Below, piece by piece: positions 48,627 to 60,359 of a DNA stretch of 64,000 nucleotides. The notes beneath the pieces were generated by a model. The model had not been told where the DNA came from and did no database searches. It saw only the letters and a program-made list of their open reading frames with translations. The translations under genes were made by a program, and so were the position numbers. The stretch comes from Gnetum montanum (lineage: Eukaryota; Streptophyta; Gnetopsida; Gnetales; Gnetaceae), in the NCBI GenBank assembly GCA_015680685.1, contig MNCI01021396.1, positions 311,508-375,507 of the forward strand, read 5' to 3'. How positions within the stretch are numbered: position 1 is the stretch's first letter; every line of letters begins with the position of its first letter.

Positions 48627-50502
48627 CTAAGTGTTTGTGCACCAAATAGAACATAAGGGATATCACTCACATCGTTGTGAGCCTTAACGAACCTTTGGGT
48701 TAATCAAGATAAAAATTTATATAATGGTAAATTAGCACACCAATAACAATGCCTTCTTCTCATAAGAGCAACGCACCACCTAAGCACCACACACGAGATA
48801 GTCGGCAAGATAAAACACATAACCAAAATTAGCCAAGTCCTAAACAATATAAGATGACATATACTCATCCCGATGAGTATATTCCTAATTTTACTTTTAT
48901 TCTCCATTAGGACGAACATATGCGGTGGAGAGATTTGCAAGGTAACATTGTGTTACCCCCAGATCGATCAATCTCTCACATGCTTTTCCATGCCTTAGCA
49001 TAGATAGGCATGACTGAGCTATATGATGAATACATTGTGGAGGACTTTGACATTAGGGATTATTATCCCACAGATGCCCAACGTATGAGGGACTTAAGGC
49101 AGGAGAGTCAACATACTTTTCTGAAGGGCAAAGCCCCGCATGTCCTTAGTGAAATAGGAGATGAGGAACCCCTTATCACGGGTTCTTTAACAAATGATGT
49201 TCCCCCTCCTAATGATGATGAGGAGGTTGGGTATTAGAACCTACGATCAATGATACATATCCCTAGTTCTAATGCCCGTGAACACCAGTTGTTCATAGAA
49301 GGAACAACCACTCATGCTAAGGATGGGCACTTTGATTGTCACCATGATCAGGGCCATACCAGCTGAAGAGAAGGTAAGAAACATCATCATGGCAATGGTT
49401 CCCCTTCTTATTCCCCTTCTTCACATCACTCACCCTCTCCTTCCACATTTGGGCACAGCCACCATGAACATAAAGGTGAGGATAAAGGTAAAAAGGACAA
49501 AAGACCTTGATGGGAAAGTCGAGAGAGAGGACAAGGGCAAGGACGTAGGGAGAGTAGGGAACAACATAGACATCACAGGCGTCATGAAAGAGATGATCAT
49601 GACGAGCCCCTACTCGCAACCCGAAGTATGCTTGACATAACGGAGGCAGTTAGGATTCCCACAAGGAATTTAAAGGATAGCTAGATCAAACAATTAGACA
49701 TGAACAATATCCCACGATTTGAAGGGGGATACAATGCTAATCTGCAAAATAATTTATGGGCATTCCACGATGCTTGTGCCTTGCAGAATATAGAAAATGA
49801 GTAGCAGAAGCTTAAGTTGTTCCCAAGGACACTCACCAAATAAGCAGAGAGTTGGTACTAGTCCTTAGAACCGGAAACCATCAGGAGGTGGAGTACGATG
49901 CTACAACTCTTCAACGAAAAGTATCAAACGTACTCTAGAGTGTCCAATTTGCGTAAGCAGATCCAAGGCTGGAAGTAGGATACACATGAACCCTTCGATG
50001 ATGCCATGACCCGCTACTACACATTGTTACATCGTTGCCTAGGCCATGGATACGCTCAGCCGGATCAACTCCACCACATCGTGGATGGGCTAAGGCATGA
50101 AACTAGAAGAACCCTTGGAACTTATGCCTAAGGGAGACTCTCACAACTTAGAGCCCATGAAGTACGTAGCTTGTTGGAACAAGTAGCAAAAGAACAGGGT
50201 GAGCTACACAAAAGGGAAAGTGCTGAAGAGTATAACCGTGATCCCTCCCTTCGAAAGAAGGGAGTGAAATTTTGTGATGAAGAGGATGAGTTACCAATCG
50301 AAGAGTTGGTGAACCAGAAAACCTTGCCAATCCAAAAGTTGACAACAGAAATAGTGGCTAAGGTAGATGACGTATGGAGTTCCTTAGACTCTAAAATTGA
50401 AACTGTCTTAAAAATTGTAGAAGAATCTAAGGTAGAACAAAGTAGTGACAAAGGTAAGAAAAAGTGGAGAGATTTAGGCCCTGCACATAACAAGGGTAAG
50501 GG

Positions 50503-50515
50503 NNNNNNNNNNNNN
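50503..50515. other. Gap of 13 N
   Basis: The gag frame continues on both sides but, with exactly 13 N, in a different register. The gap size is therefore probably arbitrary. Confidence 0.9.
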
Positions 50516-51108
50516 TTATCTCACATCTATAGGAGTCTGGGGTGTATGCACTAAATCCAAGACTCAACCAATGGCAAACACCCCGAAGGTTACCTTATCC
50601 ACAAGGTAACCCAAGGCAGTTCCACCAACCACTAACGTATTATCCAAGTGGAACTCTACCATAGCCCATCGGACAACATCAGTAGTGGAAATACCCATAA
50701 TCATGGGGGATACCATCGCAGAAACATTAGTACCCTTATCGGCAGCCTGATCCTTATGGATATTATGTGCAACAGCTGATTTTTCCAAGTGACTCTATGA
50801 GTCACACAACCCCCAACTGTCACTACCAAGTTCAAGAGTACTTCTGAAGGACTCCCTCTCCTCTGGGAGACACTCCATACCCACACCATCCTCCTAATCC
50901 ATTCGCACCTCTTCCACCATAAGTAGTTCCCATAACACCTCCTGCTCCAACAATGCAAGGGGAACTTCCTCCTCAACCGCAGCAATGTCACGCTGCGAGA
51001 GCTATAAATATCCAACCTACCATTGGTTCTGAAAACTATAAAAAGAGAAGACCTTACTTCAAAACCAAAAGCCTAGACAAACTCTTGCAACAATAAGCGG
51101 TTGGGGCC

Positions 51109-51700
51109 ATGTACACTCCTCCACCATTTAACACTTCGGAGCACTCTTCCATCCAAAATCAGAGCTTAACGCATACCGTAACTAATTGGATCAAGGTGGG
51201 GCACCTTCCTAGGAAACTAACTGACCCTGGGAACCCCCTAATCTATTTGCAGATCACCGGAAATAAACCACATAGGGCTCTTCTTGACTCAGGTTCTGGA
51301 GTCAACTTGATTTCACAAGAGATGTATCACACCTGGAACCTACCCCAACTTAAGAAGAGCAACATTCAACTAGAGCTGGCAGACTAGTCCATCACCATTC
51401 CCTTTGGGTTGGTGGAGGACATCATTACTACTGTATGTGGTTGGTCTTACCCAGCTGATTTTTTGGTGATTGAAGTGAACAACAACAAAGGTGACTTCCC
51501 AATTATAATGGGAAGGGCATGGCTAAGCATAGTAGATGCATGCTTTAGGATCCGCGATATTTCCTTGGAAATTTCCAAGATAAACTTATGTGGAAAGATC
51601 GAGAAGAGAAAAGTTCCATGCATCACATACAATGATTCATCGGGTGATGACATGGAGGAAATGCCTCCATGTGACAGGTGTGCCCTTGAAACTTTGAACC
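51109..51700 (+). pseudogene. Retroviral-type aspartic protease domain
   Basis: Part of the frame above. The active-site motif ALLDSGSGVNLIS is at about 51277-51315 (Asp at 51286-51288), followed by QLELAD, a TAG at 51385, then ITIPFGLVEDIIT, PADFLVIEV and the flap/C-terminal block FPIIMGRAWLSI. The motif has DSG where most plant gypsy proteases of this branch have other residues between D and G. It needs dimerisation to work. It is broken by the single stop. Confidence 0.8.
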
Positions 51701-51981
51701 AAAGATGCCTGTATGTAGCAACCACACAACAAGTAGTAGACACCCCGTGGTTGATAGCTACTAGAAGGAGTAGACAAATATGCATAGAACGAACTGAGGA
51801 AACCCATGCCAACAACGAAGGCATAGACACATTGGAATATGAGCATCACCAACTTCCACCCCTTAATCTAAGATCATCATTTGGGAGAAGTTGGACACTT
51901 TTAAGAAACTTAAATAGGTGCTCATTATTTCGGATCTCTCCCTTACAACTCAGTCATGGGGGAGATGGCCACTTTTGCTAA

Positions 51982-53948
51982 TCATATGGGGCCCTCAGTT
52001 CTTTTTTGATTTTTGTTTTACAACATTTTTGTCTTACACATTTTTGTTTTACACATTTCTTTAACTTTTCTAATTTTTGTTTTACAAATTTCTTTTACTT
52101 TTCTAATTTTTTTTTTTTTTTTACAAATTTCTTTAACTTTTCTAATTTTTTATTTTACACCATCATTATAATTTTTCCATTTTTGTGTGGGTGTGTGTGT
52201 TCCACCATGTAAGTTTGTCTCATAATAAGTGTTTGGAATGATGGTATGAACTGTTTTCATATTAATTGCTAATGTTTGATTTTTACCTTTAGGTCACAAT
52301 GTTGATACTAAGGTATGTTTCTTTTGATATGGCAGGCAATGAGATCACTTCATCCATCCATCCACCAATTTCTATGATTTCTCTCAGCTTGGAAATGTAT
52401 AGTTCCCTCTTAATAAGAACTTAAATGAATCGGTGACCATGCATTTCTCCAACTAAGGAAGGACTTAAGAATTGAAAAGGGTGTGACTTCAAGGGAACTT
52501 GATACTTTTTTGTTTGTCATTCTCTTGGGTGCTTGAATGTTTCTTCTTGAGTTTTCTTACCATTCCAATGTTACCCAATTATCGGAAGCTGAGACAATAA
52601 AAATAAGAAGTCTTTGCATGGTGTGGTTCTCACACATAAAAACACAAAATCGAAAAAAAAACTAAGAATAAAATTAAGTGAGAATTCAAAGCACACCCCT
52701 TAGATGGAATAAATTTGGGCTACAAGCACTGGTTATAGAACCCAAAGTGTTCCCTCTAACTAAGGCCCTTCTCACTTCCCATTCTCTCCTTTGTTTCGTC
52801 GGAATGGTGGTGGCTCTTGGAGAGTGCATTCTTGTTTTCCAAGTGGATGGTTTAACTGAATGCATTGATGTGAAGTCATTGGATGTGGTTGGTTTGAGGC
52901 CAAAGTTGGAATGAGATTTTCCAAGTTACATTAATCACCAAACACACAAGGGGCTGTACACCACCTTGTTGTTGGGATCCCATTCCATTCTCTTCTCTTC
53001 ATCCTTCTCTCCCTTGTTCACCTCATTGCCGGTTGTATCATTAGTGTATATATTTTGGTTGATGCATTGTTTTCTTTTTGGTAAATTCTTGTGGTTAAGA
53101 CTTTAACTCTTGTTCCAAATGACATTCCTAGACCCTACAGACTCTTTGAATGTGGGTTTGTTAGGGCATTAAGGGCATGAGCCTGCTTTGGGGAGGACCC
53201 ACTGACATTCCTATTTGGAGCATCATTTAAATTCTTTCCCCTAACATTTTGCAATTAATTTTCTTTTGTTCATTACCATCTTAACATCCATTTCATTGAT
53301 GCTATCGTTGTCCCTTTTTATCTATCTTTCTTACTCCTTTTCTTTCTCCATTCTAATGCTACTAGAGGTTTGCGATTAGTCATGGGGGTACAGGGCTTGA
53401 TTTTTTCGATTTTCTCTTATCCCCGAAATTTTTGATTTTCTTCCTAACCCCTACACCTTCGGTAGTCATCAGTAACATATTCCCAGATCCATATCAGCCA
53501 TACCACAACCAAGCCAATGGACTTACACTGAAGCAAGGTATTAATTACATGATGATTCATTTACCCTTGCTAATATATGATTGTGTTGTGTGTGCAGATG
53601 GCGATCATACAAACAACAGATTGGATTTGGAGCAAACACTTGGAATGGAGCAGTGCTGAAGCAACTATGCAAGGAGCAAGATCGATGGCGCACTTATGGA
53701 TGGACAACGAAGGTGCAATCTTGGCGTTGGCAGTAGCAACACTTCTTTCTCTCTCTCTTTCTCAGCTGCCAACAAAGGCCTGATGTCATTGTAATAAGGT
53801 GTTCACCTTTGTTGTCATGAACACCAGTTTTGTCAAGTCTTGTAATAATGATCCGTTCACATGTCATCCCATTAGTTCCGTTCCCCTCAATAATTCCATA
53901 CCTTCCCGATATTATTGTAAGGAACTCGAGCATGAGTCTTCATTTACT
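51982..53948 (+). other. Non-coding 3' interior of gypsy element
   Basis: About 2 kb without a coding frame. At 52005-52160 a T-rich 35-bp unit (TTTTACAAATTTCTTTAAC then TTTTCTAATTTTT) repeats about four times. A 10-mer identical to the terminal polypurine tract, CATGGGGGTA, is at 53381, and CATGGGGGAG at 51955. It may replace the lost pol or be the normal 3' spacer of this lineage. Confidence 0.6.
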
Positions 53949-53958
53949 CATGGGGGTA
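53949..53958 (+). other. Polypurine tract of gypsy element
   Basis: CATGGGGGTA immediately before the 3' LTR. Confidence 0.75.
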
Positions 53959-54849
53959 TGATGAGACGTAATATTGCATGCACCATGATATCGCGTACAC
54001 GATATCACGGTCGTCGCGATATCGCATCATCCCCTGCGATATCGCGTACGCGATATCATGGTCTGTCGCCAAATCTATAAATAAGAGGTGGCACTCCCCT
54101 CATTTATCACCTTGGTCTAGAAGTAGGGAAACTATGACAATTTGATCACTCCAGAGATAGATTATTTTCCATGTGCCTGTAGTAGGAGTCCTAGAGTGAA
54201 TGGATCTTTATTTGAGCAACATTGTACCTAAACACAAGTTGTGTATGGCAATAAAGACAAACTTGATTGGATAAACCTTGCAGTGCATGGAATAGGATTT
54301 TATTTAAATGTTATTTATTACTTTCCTAAAATGTGGTATGAGTACAACTTGATTACGAGCATCTAAGGATGTGTATGGTTAGTCAAGGAATTGGTTGCTC
54401 ATCACATGTAGGCTAGATAGATTCTCTCAACCCTTTCTTCCTAGTTAGGTGCCTCAATACGACCACTTCGAGCACGTGCATTATGTGTTGTGATCCCAGT
54501 AATGATTAGCATTTGGTAGCCACAGTTGCATAGTTCAGGGTGTGTACAGTAAGTGGGAATGGATGCTAATGCTAGTTAATTTAGACTTAGTCCTTAGTTA
54601 GAGTTAGTTAGCTCTCTCAACCCTTCACCTTGATAGCATAGGAGAAAAACCATAAAATACCATAAAAATCATATACCTCAGAATTACTTAATCATACATC
54701 GTGACAACAACAAGTCTGGGAAGACAATGAATGATTAACCCCAAATGTTCCATGGGGCGTTTAGGCATTTAGTCTATGGAGTTTGACCAGATCACACGTG
54801 CTACGCTTGTTTCGTATGGTTTAGTGTAGGGGTACCTCGCCACACATCA
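53959..54849 (+). mobile_element. 3' LTR of gypsy element
   Basis: 891 bp, TG...CA, followed by ATAGG. Many CG dinucleotides of the 5' LTR U3 are TG or CA here. Confidence 0.92.
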
Positions 54850-55898
54850 ATAGGAAAAATAAGAGCATGAATAAGAACTCCACATCATGAACAAGGGCTT
54901 AAGGAAACATGGTACTTCATAGGCAATATGATATCATGGACAAGTATGAATACTACAAGCTAAATAAAGATTCTCCAGGGATTGAGAAAAAGTTAAATTA
55001 ACAAGAGAAAGCCTAAGGAATTAGAGCTCAGAAGTTGAGAAGATGTCTCCAAGGAACAAAAGATGTCTTGGCCAAGAGGAAGTCAATCACAGGAAGACAT
55101 CTCCCCAAAATAGGAGACATCTCCTTTGGAAAGAAGACATCTCCCTAGATACATCCCATTCTAAAAGAATATGTCTTCTCAAAGTTGAAGCTAATTTTAG
55201 AAAGACATTCCAATCTCAAAGGAAACATCTACACTAGCTAGTGAATATCCATTGCACAAATTGTGGGGTGTTTTCAAAAACTTTGAAGCTATAAGTAGAC
55301 TTCAAACTCTTGGTGTATGATGTAAGCATTGTCAACATCAAATCAATTACTATCTATCTTATGCTATTGTACTTGTGTACTTAAATTATCATGTAATTTG
55401 TTTGATTTGTTGTGGAATTGTACTTCATTGAACAATGAATTTGTAAATTATGTTACATTCTTTCATTGTAATTTCATTTTCTTTTATTGCTACCTTGAGG
55501 GGTTGATGTGCTTCTTATGAGAAGGCATCCTTATAGATCGTGTCAGGATCCGGCAGGATTGAGTTATTTTGCTTCATCAAAACACTCTGAAGTAGAGCTC
55601 TATTTTGTATAGGTTGGGGGTTCCTTTAAAACACTCTTGAGCTTGTTAGTACCTTGTGGGGTTGAAAGTTGTCATAGCAACGGAACTCTCCTAAGTAGAA
55701 CTCAAACTTTGTAAAAGTTGTGATGTCCTCTAAATCACATTTTAAAAGAAATAAAGTTCATAGTTGTGTAAGGAATCTACCCTTCGAGTGTGAAAAACCC
55801 AAGTTGGGAAACCATGTAATTCTTATATTTTGAGTAATAGGTGTTGCTTGTGATTTGGGGAAATTATTCATCCCCCCCTTCTAAGTTCTCAGTCCTCA
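54850..55898 (+). mobile_element. Solo copia LTR, right part
   Basis: Repeats ATAGG and continues the copia LTR: CATGAACAAG, an AGATGTCT/AGACATCT array at 55035-55230, TATAAG at 55290, the GGGTTGATGTGCTTCTTATG segment and the C-rich 3' end. Followed by AAAAC (55899-55903), equal to 47393-47397. Total LTR without the insertion is about 1.19 kb including one copy of ATAGG. Confidence 0.88.
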
Positions 55899-55903
55899 AA
55901 AAC

Positions 55904-56585
55904 ATTGTGATAGCTTCCAAAATTGAAAATAATAATGCAACTAGATTAGAATTAATCAAAAAACTAATCAAAATAATTAACAACATAAAATCACAAGTAC
56001 AACAAATCTAGAAGTGGGGGAAATTACTCACAAATAGACAAAGGTAAGCATGATCATAAGGATAGTAAACTCAACCCAAAACCTAAATATGAAGGTACTA
56101 AAAACTTACATGTAATCTTGACATCAATCCATCATTATAAATAATACAAATCTTGAAAGAAATTATGAAAGTAAGATCTAAATTCATTATGTAGACCTTT
56201 ATGTAACCATCTTTGTGCAAAAATTTCTCTCTCTTTTATCCTCTAAATAGAAAGCAAGCTACAAATTTCCCTAAGGCAACTTTTGATGTGATCCTTAAAT
56301 GTAGAAATGATAGTATATTACTGTTCCATAATAATGATTTTTTCAAAGCTATAATTGAAACATGCTTCTGTGTATGCTTGATAATAAATTAAATATGCAA
56401 CATGAAAATAGAAAATGGTGTGAACGATGATATGCAAAATGGGATGATTGTATATTGGATGAATACTTTAATATGCGATTTTACCCCTATATCAATCACA
56501 TTTTGTCTTTTCTAGATAAAGAATGATCTCATTCTTATGGAAGGATCTTAATTTTTTATTTTTCATGGAAGGTTCAATTAGTTAC
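55904..56585. other. Unassigned AT-rich sequence
   Basis: Nothing recognised. Confidence 0.35.
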
Positions 56586-57963
56586 TGTTGGCGACCGTTT
56601 GGGACGTGACCGCCAACGAGTGTCCTCGAACAAGATTTAGGTGCCTACTGGTCTCTGGCAACACCAAGGCCCATATACCTCCAAATAAACTCAGTAGTTA
56701 ATGTGAGTATGTGTGTGTGCTGTTGCGGCGTGCAGTTGTGAAAAATGAAACGATTGCGTTATGTGTGAACTATAGATGACTTATCTTAAAGAGATTTAGC
56801 CAACTTTGCCAAGTACTGTGAGTTGTTGAGAGTTCCTATTTTGTTCAATTGCCTAGTCTACACAGTCCTTATAATACCTACTTGTAACAAATAAAATTTT
56901 GCAAAAACATTTGAGCACAATTCTGTGAATCTACTCCTAATTTTCCCCAGAGAAAGAGATAGTTCCACAAGAAAACTAGAAATAGAGCAAGATTCGATGG
57001 AAATAGATAGAAAAGAAAGCAGATTTGTGTAGTCCTCAAATATTTAAACAAGGTAAAATGACACGAGTAAACACTTTGCAATAAAGCTATCCCAAATTCA
57101 ATATCTATGAATTGTTCAAACTTCCAAGGCTCAAACAAGCAATTTCTTCAAGACAATCCTACTATGCTACCAAAAATTGCTGCGTAAACTACCATGTATG
57201 AGACTCCATTTTGGCTAGATAATAGATGTTGACGATTGCATTCAACAGAACCTTCAAAAGACTTGACAATTTCTGATTGAAATGATACGGAGATTCACTT
57301 TAAAGATAAAAGGAAGCTATATAGGTCCCATCAGAATACCAAAGATTTTCTGAACTCTCTTGACTAATAAATCGTTCAACGGCATGACTACAAATAGAGG
57401 CTCTCTTACAACGATCCCAATAGCGGTTCTTATATGTTGCACAATAATAAGATTTACTACTAAAATGCTCTTAAGGCTTTTAAACACAAGCACTTCTATG
57501 GCAAAATTATAATAGAAATTTTCTATCGGGCAACAAGAACAATAAGAGCAATCTAAAAATCCCAAAATTACTTGCCAAGGATGATACTATCTAAACCACT
57601 AGCTAAACAATTTAAACAAAATAAAAATAAAACATAACTCACGGGAACATGGCAAAGAGGCTGAAATCCTTTATTTAGCAAGCCATCAAGCAATCGTTCA
57701 CAATTTCTTCTTACAAGCTCTTCCCGGAATCCAAAGTGTGTCTCCAAGTGAGAGCCCAAGTGCTAGCTAGTAGCCTTCCAAAGTGTAGTATCAATGTCTT
57801 CTTCCAAGTGTGATATGTAAGACCCCTTTCTTTTGACCCTTGAAGCCTTTTTATAGGGTTTAGAGGTAGTTACATATTCAAAAATATCTTACCTATCTTC
57901 TCTCTCAAGTAACTTGGCTGACCAATTAGGAGATTACTTGCCCAACAAGTTAGGTAAGTTACA
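56586..57963 (-). mobile_element. LTR-like block, copy 2 (inverted)
   Basis: Reverse complement of 3040-4381 with TATA at 57848-57855. It lies in the same orientation as the Tat pol at 60537-64000 and could be its 3' LTR. However, no polypurine tract lies at its upstream edge (58000-57964), and both copies share the same end, so a solo LTR is as likely. Confidence 0.65.
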
Positions 57964-58303
57964 AAAAATCTTGGGTGGTTGTAACCATCATATAGATAAA
58001 AAAATTTGCAGCTGAAAAGTGTCTAGTTCATGTATGATATTGGGTATATATCCCATGAATTTTTGTCTTTGAATATATTTTAATATAGAGGTATCCAATA
58101 TTTATATCCAATGTTCATCTTCGTTAAGTTGAGGCTTTAGAAATGTTTCATTTTCACAAACGAATATAATTGAATATAAAATTGATTTAAGGGATGGCCG
58201 ATGAAAGAAAATATACTTTTCAAAAGTGAAGGCCTTAAATAATTTTTCCAAAGTTAACCAAGATATCATGAAGGATGTAGTATGCAGTTAAACCAATTGC
58301 CCG

Positions 58304-58486
58304 ATGGCTTCTCCTGCGCACAGCCCACCTCCGCAGCTTGTGCTCCGCTCCACTGAACTTGTCTCGCTCACTAAACCTCCCAAAAATACGATGGTAGTTG
58401 GAACCATTTCTATGCACGGTTCAGAAGCAGTTGCCATTTTTCCCATGTTGGCAGTGAAATGGTTTGGAACTGCAAACCCTCGGTGA
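58304..58486 (+). CDS. Short ORF, possible N-terminal exon
   Basis: ATGGCTTCTCC in good plant start context opens 60 codons: a Pro/Ser N-terminus (MASPAHSPPPQLVL) then VVGTISMHGSEAVAIFPML. It lies in GC-richer DNA than its surroundings. I recognise no family. It may be a first exon, a fragment or chance. Confidence 0.2.
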   Translation: MASPAHSPPPQLVLRSTELVSLTKPPKNTMVVGTISMHGSEAVAIFPMLAVKWFGTANPR

Positions 58487-58615
58487 TGATGACCTGCTTC
58501 TACACATGGGCCGCGTTCGAGTATGACGTGTTAAGTGCCAATGGTGTGGGTGCGTCTGCGGTTACCACCTGTCTCCGGAAAAGAAAAAAAACACCTTCCT
58601 TGTCCTTGGAAGTTC

Positions 58616-58990
58616 TCAGTATTTTTTTTTGTCGATAATCGCCCATAACCGCCAGCGTAGGTGCAGGCATAATAATTGTTTTAGCCCTGTTTCGTTTATT
58701 TTTCTATAACCTGTTACTTCAAAAATTATTAAATTGCTTATTGTTACATGCTCTAGCCGTGAAATTAGGCTTACTATAAAAACAAAAAAATGAAACCTTG
58801 CATGGCAAGCATTTGAAAAAATTTCAAAGAGGAATATGAGGTTATCCTTGGCGGTTCTTGGCCTTTTTTTATCAGCAAGCATAGCTTTCATAATTTCATT
58901 GTTTTGGTTGCCGTATTGGTGAGAACCACCATGTTGCTTTGAGAGTAAGTGTACCATCTTTCCAGCTTTCAGAAAACATTTTTCCAATGC
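58616..58990 (-). other. Exon-like ORF, unknown
   Basis: A minus-strand frame of 123 codons starts after an AG (TAGTCCAG) and reads ALEKCFLKAGKMVHLLSKQ, then GNQNNEIMKAMLADKKRPR. A second frame over the same DNA (MFSESWKDGTLTLKATWWF) looks equally protein-like. It could be an exon of a decayed gene. Not identified. Confidence 0.2.
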
Positions 58991-59657
58991 CTGGACTATG
59001 CCACATTATATCACAAGATGTGCCTTTGTTTCTGAAATTATTTGGCGTAGTACACTGTTTCTTCTTTCTATAGGCTCAAATTTTCTCTGTTTATTGATTT
59101 TAATTTGAATCTGTCCTGGTCTGTGTGAAAAGCAGGACCGACCCCATCTCTGTTAATGTTTATCATCAATATGCTTGTATAACCAAACCATGTATATTTC
59201 CGCATCCACCACCGCTGCTGAACCATTTCTGAGCCCATAACTGGTTGACTTAAAACCTTTCCCGATAAGCATCACGTAATATGCCAAAATATTGCACTCT
59301 TTGACCAATGTATAAGGTTAAAAATAAAATATGTGTTTTATCACCATATAACTCATATGAATCTTTACACATATTTTATTTTATTTTTATTCTCTTTTCC
59401 TTTTATTAAAATAAACTGAAACTCCTACTCCATGAAATGGCTTAAAATGTGCCAACATCTCTGCCCCTAAAAAGAGCTTAAATAACCACATTTCAAGCTG
59501 AAACATACTAAAATTTTCATTGGGTTTTTACAATTGAATAGAAATATTTTTTGCGGATAATTCCCTTTTAATATAAGGTGTAATGGAACAAAAACCTCAT
59601 TCCTAAGCAAAATCAAACTGTTCATAACAAACTGTACATTGTCAAGTCCTTCATGAA
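58991..59657. other. Unassigned sequence
   Basis: No gene recognised. If the Tat element extends this far, this is its 3' non-coding part. Confidence 0.3.
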
Positions 59658-60170
59658 CTATTCTTGGGATGGAAACTGAATTGTGAGGGTTACCCTAGTG
59701 GGAATCCTCATCTCCCTAACTATTTCATAGGAAATTTCTGATGTGATGAAGGTAGTTCTGTTGTTTTTAGGCTTGGTGGAGCTCTCATCTTGATCTACAG
59801 GAGCTTTCTCTTCAACACTTTTCTCATTCTCTTTTTTGAATGAGCTCCTCTGTTCTTCTCCATTGAGTCCTTCATTTTCCTCTTGGGAGACAAAGGCTTC
59901 TCCCCATCCCCATGATGACTCTTCATTAGTTGGTTGCTCTTCTCCTTTTTCTTCTTCTTTGGAGCAATCTTGATATCGCCCCCAAACATTGGACTCTATA
60001 TCCAAACCTCTAGTGAGAAAAGAAAATTCATCGGACAACCAAGCCATAAAAGGACACTCCTTTGGAGCTCCACAAGATCTAGCCTTTAGATAAGCCTTCA
60101 ATACATGCTCAGGGCAACATCCCATCACATATGGAATAAAAGGCTTTCTCATTGCTCTCTCAAACTCCAT
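59658..60170 (-). CDS. 170-codon ORF downstream of Tat pol, unknown function
   Basis: Intact minus-strand ORF starting MEFERAMRKPFIPYVMGCCP. Residues 1-70 look folded (Cys pair at 18-19, HVLKAYLKARSCGAPKECPF, MAWLSDEFSFL). Residues 75-140 are acidic and Glu/Ser-rich. Residues 145-170 are β-like (RTTFITSEISYEIVREM, RVTLTIQF). No signal peptide or membrane segment. It lies 366 bp downstream of the pol stop on the same strand, with its own TATA box 70 bp before the ATG. It could be an extra ORF of the retroelement (some Tat relatives carry one) or a separate small gene. No family recognised. Confidence 0.5.
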   Translation of the reverse strand: MEFERAMRKPFIPYVMGCCPEHVLKAYLKARSCGAPKECPFMAWLSDEFSFLTRGLDIESNVWGRYQDCSKEEEKGEEQPTNEESSWGWGEAFVSQEENEGLNGEEQRSSFKKENEKSVEEKAPVDQDESSTKPKNNRTTFITSEISYEIVREMRIPTRVTLTIQFPSQE

Positions 60171-60239
60171 TAGCTCTCTCTAACTTTCACTACTCAACTT
60201 GAATTGAAAGATGAAGAAATCCTAAGCAATCTAACCCTC

Positions 60240-60247
60240 TTTTTATA
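60240..60247 (-). promoter_or_regulatory. TATA box upstream of the 170-codon ORF
   Basis: The minus strand reads ACCTATAAAAAGAGGG. A start about 30 bp downstream would give a 40-nt leader. Confidence 0.6.
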
Positions 60248-60359
60248 GGTGCTAAAAATTTGAAATCCCTCCCAAGTGTCTTCAACCAAGTTTCCTTCTT
60301 TTTAGGCATTCCAACCATTTGTCACAATCCTCACCAAGTAGTGGATGAGTCACCTTCTC

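Larger units (their letters stand above)
48749..51981 (+). pseudogene. Gypsy gag-protease frame with ~21 stops and no frameshift
   Basis: One frame runs from ATG 48749 to TAA 51979 apart from a 13-N gap. Order: N-terminal region (48749-49230), a His/Ser and Arg/Asp/Gly-rich linker (49300-49620), a capsid-like core (49690-50150; IPRFEGGYNANLQNNLWAF, LKLFPRTLT, AESWY, IRRWSTMLQLFNEKY, DDAMTRYYTLLHRCLGHG), a Lys/Glu-rich segment to 50502, a Pro/Gln/Tyr-rich segment (50540-51050) and a retroviral-type aspartic protease. By my count stops are 13 TAG, 5 TAA and 3 TGA, at sites that would be CAG, CAA, CGA or TGG before a C-to-T or G-to-A change. No zinc knuckle is seen. Gag builds the particle; the protease cuts the polyprotein. 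Confidence 0.85.
47535..54849 (+). mobile_element. Ty3/gypsy element with gag-protease only (non-autonomous)
   Basis: LTRs at 47535-48607 and 53959-54849, a tRNA-Asp primer-binding site, a gag-protease frame and a polypurine tract. The exact 5-bp duplication ATAGG lies at 47530-47534 and 54850-54854. No RT, RNase H or integrase is present between 51982 and 53948. Gag and protease resemble the Athila/Tat side of plant gypsy elements. By eye about 6% of positions differ between the LTRs over 320 bp, mostly transitions. It inserted into a copia LTR of the family at 31289. Confidence 0.92.

Noticed and set aside
51447-51852. Minus-strand ORFs of 127 and 71 codons
   Set aside because: Shadows of the plus-strand gag-protease frame, which has the aspartic protease motif.
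53799-54080. 93-codon plus-strand ORF ending in the 3' LTR
   Set aside because: It runs across the interior/LTR junction and the palindrome cluster; no domain.
55043-55237. 64-codon plus-strand ORF rich in Arg/Lys/Ser
   Set aside because: It is the AGATGTCT motif array of the copia LTR, not a protein.
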